Below, piece by piece: positions 1 through 7,092 of a DNA stretch of 10,339 nucleotides. The stretch is from NCBI GenBank assembly GCA_945835425.1, contig CAMAJC010000034.1, forward strand, positions 1 through 10,339, given 5' to 3'. The notes beneath the pieces are model-generated. The model saw only the letters and a list, made by a program, of their open reading frames with translations. It made no database searches and was not told the DNA's origin. Source of the stretch: an uncultured Clostridia bacterium (GTDB taxonomy: Bacteria > Bacillota > Clostridia > Oscillospirales > Ruminococcaceae). Each line of letters starts with the position of its first letter. Position 1 is the stretch's first letter. The translations under genes were made by a program, and so were the position numbers.

Positions 1-8
1 TTGCCAAG

Positions 9-59
9 GCCTCTCCCTTTGGGATGAGGTGCGTTTTCTGCGAAAACATCGGAGAGGGC
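9..59. repeat. Foldable intergenic repeat, left end of window
   Basis: The segment folds on itself. An outer arm (CTCTCC at 11-16) pairs with GGAGAG at 51-56, and an inner perfect 6-bp hairpin GTTTTC-TGC-GAAAAC lies at 33-47. It has no open frame and sits just before the terminator at 79-117. The layout resembles the short palindromic intergenic repeats common in Clostridia, but only the part inside the window can be seen, and no second copy occurs here. Confidence 0.4.
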
Positions 60-78
60 GAAGGTAACTGAACATAAT

Positions 79-119
79 AAAAGCGGAAAACCGTGCAAAA
101 CCGGTAACTCCGCTTTTTT
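79..119. terminator. Bidirectional rho-independent terminator
   Basis: AAAAGCGGA at 79-87 pairs perfectly with TCCGCTTTT at 109-117, and an inner ACCG/CGGT pairing closes the loop. A T-run follows on the plus strand (114-119) and another on the minus strand. It lies 14 bases past the stop codon of the minus-strand gene at 133-852, so it probably ends that transcript, and may also stop plus-strand transcription entering from the left. Confidence 0.75.
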
Positions 120-132
120 CATACATATTTAC

Positions 133-852
133 TTATGCGCGGTAATAATCGCCCGCCAGCTCCAGATAGAAAATCGCCGTCGAGGCTTCGGTATACGGGG
201 TCAGCCAGAGGACGCCGATGCCGCAGGTCAGCCCTGCGAGAATCGCCCAGCCGATGAACGAAATCTGCAGGCAGAACAGCCGCCATTTATGCCCGCGCAT
301 CATCATCCGGGATTCCCTGAGGGCCTGGATGCCGGTGTAGTCCGGGTGTTCCGCGAGGATATAAGGCGCCATCGAATAAGCGTAGGTCAAAATCACGCCG
401 GGAACGACAAGGAGCAGCATGCCGATATAAATCAGCACCGTCTTGACCAGCTGCATCACCAGGCAGGTACCCAGCCGTCCGAACTCGGAAAAGAGGTCGG
501 AAAAGCCTGCGGGCATACCGTTGACCAGCTTCATATTGTATTTGCAGTAGCCGGTGCGGATTGCGCCGCCGATGATCAGGAAAACCACCGCGCAGATGAC
601 CGTCACGGCCAGCACCACCGCCGAGACCATATGGAACCAGGCGCTTTCGAGGAAACTGCCGTAATTTGTATACTGATCGACAAAGCTCGTATTGCCGGAA
701 CCGCCGTTAAACTTGTAGGTGATGTTGAAGGAATTGCTGCCGGTGCCGCCCAGAAGCGCCGCCACCAGGCCGACCAGCACCGCCATACCCCAGCGTCCCC
801 GCAGCATATTGCGGGCCGCCGCACGGTATTCGGATGCGTATTGCAGTGTCAT
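133..852 (-). CDS. DUF975 family integral membrane protein
   Basis: This is a 239-residue polytopic membrane protein matching the DUF975 pattern: an N-terminal helix with the motif ARNMLRGRWG (13-22) leading into a first membrane segment (about 23-36), a variable Gly/Ser/Asn-rich outer loop (37-68), then membrane segments at about 75-97, 130-158 and 191-217. The C-terminal signature MMMRGHKWRLF...SFIGW...GIGVLW..PY and the closing TAIFYLEL (225-232) are typical of the family. Its function is not established. The start was placed at 852 rather than the longer 924 start because AAGGGAG lies 8 bases upstream and the family homology begins here. It is transcribed alone, from a promoter near 994-1021 to the terminator at 79-119. 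Confidence in the family is high; no role is inferred. Confidence 0.85.
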   Translation of the reverse strand: MTLQYASEYRAAARNMLRGRWGMAVLVGLVAALLGGTGSNSFNITYKFNGGSGNTSFVDQYTNYGSFLESAWFHMVSAVVLAVTVICAVVFLIIGGAIRTGYCKYNMKLVNGMPAGFSDLFSEFGRLGTCLVMQLVKTVLIYIGMLLLVVPGVILTYAYSMAPYILAEHPDYTGIQALRESRMMMRGHKWRLFCLQISFIGWAILAGLTCGIGVLWLTPYTEASTAIFYLELAGDYYRA

Positions 853-993
853 ATACATTTCTCCCTTTCTGTCTGCGCGGTTCGCACCGGACGGGCATAC
901 CTTTCCCTGCCGGAACTGCCGCACATTTCTTGAAAACTGCCGGATAGACCGACCCGGAACAGAGCCGTTTCAACCGGAATTTTCCTTGCTTTT

Positions 994-1021
994 AGTATAG
1001 CAGATATTGGAAAAAGTACAA
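994..1021 (-). promoter_or_regulatory. Sigma-A-like promoter of the DUF975 gene
   Basis: Read on the minus strand, TTGTAC (1016-1021) is separated by 16 bases from TATACT (994-999). Initiation near 987 would give a leader of about 135 nt before the start codon at 852. No riboswitch-like fold was recognised in that leader. Confidence 0.6.
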
Positions 1022-1029
1022 GGGATTAA

Positions 1030-1063
1030 ACAAAATTTAAGGTTTTTTCGACAAAATCTAAGG
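1030..1063. repeat. Two direct repeats upstream of the DUF975 promoter
   Basis: The 13-base words ACAAAATTTAAGG (1030-1042) and ACAAAATCTAAGG (1051-1063) differ at one base and are exactly 21 bases apart, about two helical turns. They lie immediately upstream of the minus-strand -35 box. They could be an AT-rich UP element or a pair of regulator sites; the sequence alone cannot decide. Confidence 0.35.
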
Positions 1064-1135
1064 AACCTCTTGGACACATCTCCGAAAAAGAGGAAAACCG
1101 ATTAAATCAGAGCTTCCCTAAAATAGAGGTCAGGC

Positions 1136-2260
1136 TCACGGGTTGGAGGAAACGTGCGGGACTGAAATTCCGGCGTATTTCTGGCCGGACGCGCCCTCCG
1201 ACGGCTGCTCCGAGGTGACGCAGTGGCGCAGCAGGTAATCCTTCCAGGCAAGGCACCCGTCCTTTTTCAGGTGCACCCCGTCGTTACTGAGGTCTGCCGG
1301 CAAAGCGCCGTTCTCGTCCCGGAAGACGGACGCCACATCCAGATAAAAGACTTCCTTTTCTTCCGCCAGCTGCTGCAGACGGACGTTGAACGCTTCGATC
1401 CTGCCGTTGTTCAGGTAAGCGGTTTCCTTCTGCTTGTCGGCGCTGACCGGGAGGATGGACTGCACATAAATCTGGGCGTCGGGATGGGAGGAGCGGATGG
1501 TGTCGATGAGGGAGCCGTATTTGTCAAAGAAAACGTCCTCACTCGACCAGCCCAGCTCGTTGATGCCGAACATCAGGTAGACCTTCCGGTACTGATCCCT
1601 TTCCAGCGCCTGGGCCGCCGTCACCTTTTCGGGCGCAGCTGCCCCGCTTTCCTCCGCGTCCGGTTCCGGCGCAGGGTCATTAAACCCGGCCGAGGTAAAG
1701 GCCGTCTCAACCGTCAGGCCGACGTCCGCATAAGAAGCCGCCGTCAGGCCGGTGTAAAGCAAAAGCCCTTGCGTGCGGGAATTGCCCACAAAGACTGCGT
1801 CGTCAAACCACTGCTCGTCCTGTACCGCCGCTTCGGGAACCGGGCGTGCATAATCATAATCATCAGGCGGTGTGAGCACATCGTAAACCGGCGTCTCGTC
1901 CGGCTCGGAAACGGTCTCCACTGCCGATTCCGGTTCAGGTTCATGGGACGGGCTGGAAACGGCGCTCTCTTGTACGCTGCTTTCGGAGGAATACGCGGCG
2001 CTCAGGTCGTGGCTGCTGCCGGTGACGCCGCAGGCGCCCGCATCCCGGCTCGTGAGGGTGTAGATCAGCGCACCTGTCCCCAGGGCCAGAAGCATGGCCA
2101 TGATCAGCATCAAAAACCGGGGCGAAAGCCTTTTTTTGTTATGACCGCCTTTCTGCGGCCCGGCAGGAACATAGGAAAAGGCAGGCTCCTTTTCCGGCTG
2201 CTCATCCTCGAAGGTGATATTTTCCACATGGGTGATAATAATCTTGTTGTCTTTTGCCAT
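1136..2260 (-). CDS. Membrane-anchored SGNH/GDSL-family hydrolase
   Basis: A 374-residue protein with a cytoplasmic-looking N-terminus (1-47, charged, ending in KKRLSPR), one membrane helix (about 49-69), a Ser/Glu/Pro-rich flexible linker (80-145) and an extracellular SGNH esterase domain (about 150-347). The catalytic Ser is in block I, FVGNSRTQG (Ser161). Block III is FGINE (Asn234, with Glu where GxND families have Asp), and the Asp/His pair is in NDGVHL (Asp327, His330). Such anchored SGNH proteins in Firmicutes are often thought to act on acyl or acetyl groups of envelope polymers; the substrate here is unknown. An acidic Pro/Ala/Glu-rich insertion (195-218) interrupts the catalytic domain. 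The start at 2260 was chosen over longer ones because of AAAGGA upstream and because the extra residues look untranslated. It is a single gene with its own promoter. Confidence 0.8.
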   Translation of the reverse strand: MAKDNKIIITHVENITFEDEQPEKEPAFSYVPAGPQKGGHNKKRLSPRFLMLIMAMLLALGTGALIYTLTSRDAGACGVTGSSHDLSAAYSSESSVQESAVSSPSHEPEPESAVETVSEPDETPVYDVLTPPDDYDYARPVPEAAVQDEQWFDDAVFVGNSRTQGLLLYTGLTAASYADVGLTVETAFTSAGFNDPAPEPDAEESGAAAPEKVTAAQALERDQYRKVYLMFGINELGWSSEDVFFDKYGSLIDTIRSSHPDAQIYVQSILPVSADKQKETAYLNNGRIEAFNVRLQQLAEEKEVFYLDVASVFRDENGALPADLSNDGVHLKKDGCLAWKDYLLRHCVTSEQPSEGASGQKYAGISVPHVSSNP

Positions 2261-2445
2261 TCTGTCTCTCTGTCCTTTGGGTGTCTGTAAGCATTGCTGC
2301 ATGAGCGGAAGTTTATATATAAAACCATTCGGTGTAAAGTCAAAAGCCTTGCCGGTTTGCGGCGGCTGTATCAATATGACGGGAAATAAACAGAAAAAGT
2401 TGCAGGAAATTTCTTTTATTTTCCCGCAGTTTCGTTTATACTATT

Positions 2446-2474
2446 ATTATACCAATCTTTTCGGTCAGGGGCAA
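2446..2474 (-). promoter_or_regulatory. Strong sigma-A-like promoter of the SGNH hydrolase gene
   Basis: On the minus strand, TTGCCC (2469-2474) is 17 bases from a perfect TATAAT (2446-2451). Initiation near 2439 gives a leader of about 180 nt. The first part of that leader (2401-2430) can form a 9-bp stem including one G-U pair (TGCGGGAAA with TTTCCTGCA). A plus-strand TATACT at 2437-2442 overlaps the same region and might serve the divergent radical SAM gene, but it has no good -35. Confidence 0.7.
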
Positions 2475-2553
2475 TAGGCAGATACGAAAATCCCAGTCTA
2501 AAAGTTACTGCCAAAATTTCCCTGTCCTTACAGCAGACTATACAAAGGTGATG

Positions 2554-3519
2554 ATGCAGATGGGCAAAAAGCAGCCCCAACGCGACCGCAACCCGTTTCC
2601 CTATTCCGATTCCAACAAGCGCTACTATACCTGGGACTACTACCTCCGGCAGCGGTACGGCGGCAAGGTGTTCAAAATCTCCCTGGACGCGGGCTTTTCC
2701 TGCCCCAATATCGACGGCACCAGAGGAAAGGGCGGCTGTACCTACTGCAGTTACGCCTTTGCCCGCCAAACGCCCGACAGCCTGCTGGCCCAGTATCAGA
2801 CGGTGCAGGAGACGCTGCATAAAAAATGGCCGGACGCGCGGATGTATATCCCCTATTTTCAGGCGAACACCAATACTTATGCGCCGGTACAGGAGCTGCG
2901 GGAAAAATATGAGGCCGTTCTCTCCCAGCCGGGCGTCGTGGGACTGGCCATCGCGACAAGAGCCGACGCTCTGCCGAACGAGGTATGCGAATACCTCCGG
3001 GAGCTGGCCGGACGGACCGACCTGATGGTCGAGCTGGGGTTACAGACCTTCCACGATGAGACCGCCGTAAGAATCAACCGCGGCCATACGACTGCGGAGT
3101 TCCTCGCAGGCTACCATAAACTCACCGACGCCGGCATCCCCGTCTGCATCCACCTCATCAACGGACTGCCGGGGGAAGACAAAGAGATGATGCTGGAAAC
3201 GGTGCGGCAGGTCGCAAGGCTGAAGCCCTGGTGCGTCAAGCTGCATCTCCTCCATATCCTCAAAGGGACGAAGATGGCACAGCAGTACAGAGCCGGGGAA
3301 TTTGAGACGCTGACCCTGCCGGAATATGTGGATATCGTCTGCGACCAGCTGGAGCTGCTGCCGCCGGAGACGGTCGTGCAGCGGGTCACAGGGGACGGGA
3401 TGGCCGACGAACTGATAGCACCCCAGTGGAGCCGCAAGAAGTTTGTCGTCATGAACAGCATCGATGAGGAACTGTACCGCCGGGACAGCTGGCAGGGCAA
3501 ACGGTACCGGGAACCATAA
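2554..3519 (+). CDS. TIGR01212 family radical SAM protein (YhcC/YtqA-like)
   Basis: A radical S-adenosylmethionine enzyme of about 321 residues. It opens with the family hallmark RYYTWDYYLRQRYGGKVFKI. The iron-sulfur Cys cluster follows in CPNIDGTRGKGGCTYC (Cys50, Cys62, Cys65 from this start), then a TIM-barrel-like core with NTNTYAP, ATRAD, VELGLQTFHDET and HLINGLPGED, and the typical C-terminus VQRVTGDG...RRDSWQGKRY. Length and motifs match the Escherichia coli YhcC/Bacillus subtilis YtqA family, related to the Elp3 radical SAM core. Its reaction is, as far as I know, undefined. GTG 2548, ATG 2551, 2554 and 2560 are all in frame; AAAGG at 2544-2548 best suits 2554 (5-base gap), with 2560 the alternative. 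No ytqB/mnmM-like methyltransferase lies beside it. Confidence 0.87.
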   Translation: MQMGKKQPQRDRNPFPYSDSNKRYYTWDYYLRQRYGGKVFKISLDAGFSCPNIDGTRGKGGCTYCSYAFARQTPDSLLAQYQTVQETLHKKWPDARMYIPYFQANTNTYAPVQELREKYEAVLSQPGVVGLAIATRADALPNEVCEYLRELAGRTDLMVELGLQTFHDETAVRINRGHTTAEFLAGYHKLTDAGIPVCIHLINGLPGEDKEMMLETVRQVARLKPWCVKLHLLHILKGTKMAQQYRAGEFETLTLPEYVDIVCDQLELLPPETVVQRVTGDGMADELIAPQWSRKKFVVMNSIDEELYRRDSWQGKRYREP

Positions 3520-3593
3520 TTTTGTACATTCCTGTTCATTTCTTACGAAAACTTCGTTCATAATCTGGTGACTTTTTCCCGCAGAAAGTATGG

Positions 3594-3599
3594 TAAAAT
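3594..3599 (+). promoter_or_regulatory. Extended -10 promoter candidate for the esterase operon
   Basis: TGGTAAAAT (3591-3599) is an extended -10 type box. The nearest -35-like word, TGACTT at 3569-3574, is 19 bases away and poor. A start near 3606 would give a leader of about 225 nt that contains the inverted-repeat element and the GC hairpin downstream. Confidence 0.4.
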
Positions 3600-3620
3600 A
3601 TATGTATAAGTATCGCAGCA

Positions 3621-3743
3621 GAGTGGGTTTCGCATGGATGCACCGCCGGGAGAGTATAAAGATAATAGAGAATATAAAGATAATAAATAATAGATAAGAA
3701 CGATTAGATAATAGCTATTTTCCCGGAGACGCACCACCCATTC
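3621..3743. repeat. Imperfect inverted-repeat element with AT-rich core
   Basis: GAGTGGGT (3621-3628) is matched inversely by ACCCATTC (3736-3743), and further inside CCGGGA (3646-3651) by TCCCGG (3721-3726). The core between them is very AT-rich and contains two identical 13-base words TATAAAGATAATA at 3655-3667 and 3673-3685, with an 18-base period. There is no open frame. Together with the hairpin and short tandem repeat that follow, it fills most of the 311-base gap between the radical SAM gene and the esterase. It may be a MITE-like insertion or a structured leader. Confidence 0.4.
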
Positions 3744-3747
3744 AATC

Positions 3748-3766
3748 GTCCGGCGAACCGCCGGAC
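3748..3766. repeat. Perfect GC-rich hairpin
   Basis: GTCCGGCG-AAC-CGCCGGAC forms a perfect 8-bp stem with a 3-base loop. No T-run follows on the plus strand, so it is not an ordinary terminator. It sits 64 bases upstream of the esterase start, within the probable leader of the operon. Confidence 0.6.
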
Positions 3767-3772
3767 ACCATA

Positions 3773-3810
3773 ATTATTCATTCTTCATTATTCATTCTTC
3801 ATTTTTCATT
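3773..3810. repeat. 14-bp tandem repeat, 2.7 copies
   Basis: ATTATTCATTCTTC occurs at 3773-3786 and again, identically, at 3787-3800; a degenerate partial copy ATTTTTCATT follows at 3801-3810. The tract ends about 10 bases before the GGAGG of the esterase gene and is unstructured, pyrimidine-rich sequence. Confidence 0.75.
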
Positions 3811-3830
3811 AAAACACTCTGGAGGGCTTC

Positions 3831-4886
3831 ATGTCTGACGAAATTACACTTCTCCCAAAACCGATGACGGCGCCGGAATCCTCCGCACTGCGGCTGGCTT
3901 CGCGGATGCTGGACATTCCCAGCATGGAGCGTGTCTATAAGCTGCAGCGGGCGATGATGGATTTAAAGTCCCCGCTGATGCGGCCTTTTTACCATATGAC
4001 CGATATGGAGCTGATAAACTACGGGCGGAAGGTCCGCGCGCGGCTCTATACCCCCGAAAAGGAGGAAGGCAACCGGCTGCTGCTCTTTTTCCACGGCGGC
4101 GGCTGGGTGACCGAATCGGTGGATTCTTATCATCATGTCTGCGAAAATCTGGCAGACGCGCTGGGCGCAAAGGTCATCTCGGTCGAGTACGGGCTAGCAC
4201 CGGAACACCGGTTCCCGACCGGGCTGGAGGACTGCTTTGCGGCGACCAGAGAGATTTTTGAGCGGATTTATACCTTCGGGCATATGCCGGAGGACATTGT
4301 CCTCGTCGGCGACTCGGCAGGCGGGAACCTCGCGGCGGCTGTCTCGATCATGGGCAGAGACCGGGGCGCCTTTTCGGTGCGGCGGCAGATTCTCCTCTAC
4401 CCGGCCACCTACAACGACCATTCCCCCGAGACCTCGCCCTTTGACTCCATCCGGGAAAACGGGCAGGACTATATCCTCACCTCCAAGCGGCTGTGCGAAT
4501 ACTGGGAGCTCTACCTCTCGCCGGACGACTGGTACGACCCATACGCCGCACCGCTCCTGGAAAAGGACCTGCGGGGGCAGCCGGACACCCTCATACTCAC
4601 CGCCGAGCTGGACCCGCTGCGGGATGAGGGCGAAGCCTACGGACGGGCACTGGCCGACGGCGGCAGCAATGTCACCATCTACCGGCTGTCGGGTGCGCTG
4701 CACGGGTTTATCTCCCGGGTGCAGTCGCCGGAATTTGAATGTGCGTGCGCACTGATGCGGGAGTTTTTGCAGGAGACCGATCAGGTGAGCATCCGCAGTG
4801 AAACGCCGCGCATCGTCAACACACGAATCCGGATTGAACATGGAAAGGAGGACGCGGAAGAGGCCGATGAAAAACAGGAAGAATAA
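3831..4886 (+). CDS. Alpha/beta hydrolase, hormone-sensitive-lipase family esterase
   Basis: A 351-residue carboxylesterase of the HSL/alpha-beta hydrolase fold-3 type. The oxyanion-hole motif HGGGW is at 88-92, the nucleophile elbow GDSAGG at 160-165 (Ser162), the acid in AELDPLRDEG (Asp261) and the catalytic His in LHGF (His291), so the triad is complete. The substrate is unknown; the family cleaves short to medium acyl esters. GGAGG lies 5 bases before the ATG. No signal peptide is visible, so it is probably cytoplasmic. It is the first gene of a three-gene operon: its last 20 bases overlap the acyltransferase gene. The highly charged tail (about 321-351), rich in Glu and Lys, lies beyond the hydrolase fold and coincides with the region supplying the next gene's translation signals, so it may be dispensable. 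Confidence 0.88.
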   Translation: MSDEITLLPKPMTAPESSALRLASRMLDIPSMERVYKLQRAMMDLKSPLMRPFYHMTDMELINYGRKVRARLYTPEKEEGNRLLLFFHGGGWVTESVDSYHHVCENLADALGAKVISVEYGLAPEHRFPTGLEDCFAATREIFERIYTFGHMPEDIVLVGDSAGGNLAAAVSIMGRDRGAFSVRRQILLYPATYNDHSPETSPFDSIRENGQDYILTSKRLCEYWELYLSPDDWYDPYAAPLLEKDLRGQPDTLILTAELDPLRDEGEAYGRALADGGSNVTIYRLSGALHGFISRVQSPEFECACALMREFLQETDQVSIRSETPRIVNTRIRIEHGKEDAEEADEKQEE

Positions 4887-6198
4887 AAATAAAAATACAC
4901 CCCATCCAAAGCGCAGCTGGTCGCGGCTGGACAACGCCGCAAAGATTTTTCCATCCAGCAACATGGGCACCAACACCTGTGTTTTCCGTTTCTCCTGCAC
5001 CCTGACCGAGGAGATCGACCCGGCTCTGCTGCAGCAGGCGGTGGACAAGGCGGTCGCCAAGTTTCCCTCCTATCTGGTGGTCATGAAGAGCGGCGCGTTC
5101 TGGTATTACCTCGAGGAGACCGACCTGCGGCCGAAGGTGGTGCCGGAATCGAGGCCGGTCTGCGGCGCACTGTACGACGGCAGCAGACGCAGCCTCCTCT
5201 TTGAGGTGAGCTACTACAAGACGCGGATCAACCTGGAGATGTTCCATGTCCTGACCGACGGAACCGGCGCGGTCAGCTTTCTGAAAACGATTGTTTATCA
5301 TTATCTGCTGCTGGCCCATCCGGACGTTTTCGGTGAAACGCCGCCGGTGCTGCCGGACGACGGGTCGGCTGCTTCCCGCTCGTCCGACTCCTTCCGCAAG
5401 TATTATAAGCGGGTGCACGCGCCGGCAAAGAAAAAGAGCGGCCCTCCTGCCTGGAACATCCGGCTGGAGAGGTCGGAACGGGACGGACTGCAGGTCATGG
5501 AGGGCGTTGTGCCGGTGAGGGCGGTGCTGGACGCGGCCCACAGCTTCGGGACGACGATGACCGTTTACCTGACGGCGGTGTTTATCGAGGCGCTGCGCAG
5601 CGAAATGCCGGTCTCGGCGGACAAGCGTCCGATCGTCCTGGGCGTGCCGGTCAACCTCCGCCCTTATTTCCCGTCGGAGACGGCGCGGAACTTCTTCGGC
5701 ATGATCGACGTCTCCTATAACTTCTCCGAGCGCAGCGGCAAGTTCGGCGACATCATCGCCGCCATCGACCAGAGCTTCAAGGAAGAACTGACCCGCGAAA
5801 AACTGGAAGTGCGGATGAACAAGCTGGCGGCGCTGGAGCATAATCTCGCGGCGCAGCTGGCACCTCTCCCCTTTAAAAACCTCGTGCTGCGCTGTGCCAA
5901 GCTCATCAGCGACAAGTCGGAGACGGCGGTTATCTCTAACGTCGGCAAGGCGCAGATGCCCGCGGAAATGATGCCCTATGTGAAACTATTCAGCGCCTTT
6001 GCGAGCACCTTAAAGCTGCAGCTGACCATCGTTTCCTGCGGCGGCAACCTGTCGCTCGGCTTCACCTCCGCTTTCGACAGCACCGATATCCAGCGGAACT
6101 TCTTCCGCAGGCTCTCTCAGGCGGGCATCCCGGTGGAAATCCGCTGCAACGATTTTTATCCTGAACCGGAGGAGGGAAACCCGGATGCAAAGCTGTAA
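4867..6198 (+). CDS. HXXXDG-motif acyltransferase (condensation/alcohol-acetyltransferase-like)
   Basis: A protein of about 443 residues from the CoA-dependent acyltransferase superfamily that includes NRPS condensation domains, PapA and alcohol acetyltransferases. The catalytic motif HVLTDG is at 127-132 (His127, Asp131, Gly132). The second half carries VPVNLRPYFPSETARNFFG and the SNVGKAQMP segment that replaces the usual DFGWG region. It starts with a Lys/Arg/Asn-rich tail, then WSRLDNAAKIFPSSN, a start seen in database proteins called alcohol acetyltransferase. The acyl donor and acceptor cannot be read from sequence. Start 4867 has GAAGAGG 3 bases upstream and a stronger AAAGGAGG 16 bases upstream; ATG 4840 and 4798 are less likely. 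It overlaps the esterase by 20 bases and the next gene by 14, so translation is probably coupled. Confidence 0.8.
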   Translation: MKNRKNKNKNTPHPKRSWSRLDNAAKIFPSSNMGTNTCVFRFSCTLTEEIDPALLQQAVDKAVAKFPSYLVVMKSGAFWYYLEETDLRPKVVPESRPVCGALYDGSRRSLLFEVSYYKTRINLEMFHVLTDGTGAVSFLKTIVYHYLLLAHPDVFGETPPVLPDDGSAASRSSDSFRKYYKRVHAPAKKKSGPPAWNIRLERSERDGLQVMEGVVPVRAVLDAAHSFGTTMTVYLTAVFIEALRSEMPVSADKRPIVLGVPVNLRPYFPSETARNFFGMIDVSYNFSERSGKFGDIIAAIDQSFKEELTREKLEVRMNKLAALEHNLAAQLAPLPFKNLVLRCAKLISDKSETAVISNVGKAQMPAEMMPYVKLFSAFASTLKLQLTIVSCGGNLSLGFTSAFDSTDIQRNFFRRLSQAGIPVEIRCNDFYPEPEEGNPDAKL

Positions 6199-6850
6199 AA
6201 ACTGCGGCGTCACGGTCAACGGCTATAAGCGCTGCTGCCCGCTCTGTCAGGGCGAGCTGACCGGCACGCCGGAGCCGCTGCTGGAAGCTTTTCCGCAGCA
6301 GCCGGCGCCGAAATATGACCGCGGACTGCTCAAAAAGATTCTGAATTTTTTGGCGATCGTCTCCATTGCGGTCTGCCTGGTGGTCGAGTTTTCCTTCACC
6401 CGAGGGCAGCCGTGGATTTACTTTGCCGTCGCCGGTATCATCAGCGGCTGGATCACGATGGTTGTAGCGCTGACCTTCAGAGGCAGGATCTTCAAAGACA
6501 TGACCTGCCTGCTGCTGCTCATCACGATTCTCGGGTTTATCTGGGACCGGTGTACCGGCTGGAGAGGATGGTCGGTGGATTTTGTCCTGCCGATCTGCTG
6601 TCTCGTGACCCTGCTGGGCATATTTGTCCTTTCCCGCGTCCTCCACGCCGAGGACAGCGAGTATATGATTCACCTCAGTATCGTCACCCTCTACAGCCTT
6701 TTGCCCTTTCTGCTGATGATTCTCGACGTCGTGCGGATTCCGATTCCGTCGGTTATCTGCGCGGTCGCGGCGTTTTTAATGGCTGCGGCGCTGCTCGTAT
6801 TTAAAGGAAAGACCTTTCTGGCTGAGCTTTCAAGGCGGATGCATATCTGA
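6185..6850 (+). CDS. Zinc-ribbon membrane protein, DUF6320-like
   Basis: A 221-residue protein with an N-terminal zinc ribbon, CKNC at 4-7 and CPLC at 18-21 with an extra Cys17, followed by a short linker and six predicted membrane segments (about 52-71, 77-97, 105-121, 130-150, 161-182, 188-206) and a basic C-terminus (LSRRMHI). This arrangement matches the family I know as DUF6320, whose function is not described; the family name is from memory. GGAGGAGGG lies 8 bases before the ATG, and the start overlaps the stop of the acyltransferase by 14 bases, so the two are translationally coupled. The context suggests a membrane partner or anchor for the acyltransferase or its lipid substrate; this is inference. 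A strong terminator follows within 50 bases. Confidence 0.75.
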   Translation: MQSCKNCGVTVNGYKRCCPLCQGELTGTPEPLLEAFPQQPAPKYDRGLLKKILNFLAIVSIAVCLVVEFSFTRGQPWIYFAVAGIISGWITMVVALTFRGRIFKDMTCLLLLITILGFIWDRCTGWRGWSVDFVLPICCLVTLLGIFVLSRVLHAEDSEYMIHLSIVTLYSLLPFLLMILDVVRIPIPSVICAVAAFLMAAALLVFKGKTFLAELSRRMHI

Positions 6851-6852
6851 CA

Positions 6853-6899
6853 GACAACAAAAAGACCGTCTGCTTTTGGGCAGGCGGTTTTTGGTTGTC
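6853..6899. terminator. Bidirectional terminator at the end of the acyltransferase operon
   Basis: ACCGTCTGC (6865-6873) pairs with GCAGGCGGT (6880-6888) through one G-U pair, and GACAAC/GTTGTC (6853-6858, 6894-6899) extends the stem outside. A run of five T follows on the plus strand (6888-6892) and one on the minus strand. It ends the esterase operon and isolates it from the repeat tract. Confidence 0.85.
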
Positions 6900-6989
6900 C
6901 CTGAAAATGGAATCTGCATACGGGACGGGAAAGAAATATGCAAATACGCGGGCAGATACCCCGTAACCGTTGGTTCGCGATACAAACCC

Positions 6990-7015
6990 GGCTGGATGAG
7001 GGCATCCAGCCCTAC
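6990..7015. repeat. REP-like palindrome, unit 1, forward arm
   Basis: GGCTGGATG-AGGG-CATCCAGCC is a perfect 9-bp stem with a 4-base loop, followed by CTAC. A copy lies 249 bases on, at 7239-7264. Its inverted partner is at 7093-7118. Confidence 0.85.
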
Positions 7016-7092
7016 TGTTATTCTGTTGGCGGCGGTGAAGAATATGATGATCGGGATGTCCTTCGTTTTTCGCTGTCCGCCTATGATAATCG

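Noticed and set aside
853..987. Riboswitch or leader peptide before the DUF975 gene
   Set aside because: No known riboswitch pattern was recognised, and the short in-frame upstream extension has no ribosome binding site.
1223..2290. 355-codon plus-strand open frame opposite the SGNH hydrolase
   Set aside because: Arg/His/Val-rich shadow on the antisense strand; the minus strand carries all catalytic motifs and a strong promoter.
3748..3766. Rho-independent terminator of the radical SAM gene
   Set aside because: The stem is perfect, but no T-run follows on the plus strand and it lies over 220 bases past the stop and downstream of the next promoter.
4194..5841. Long minus-strand open frames opposite the esterase and acyltransferase
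   Set aside because: Typical antisense open frames of GC-rich genes; the plus strand holds the HGGGW, GDSAGG and HVLTDG motifs.
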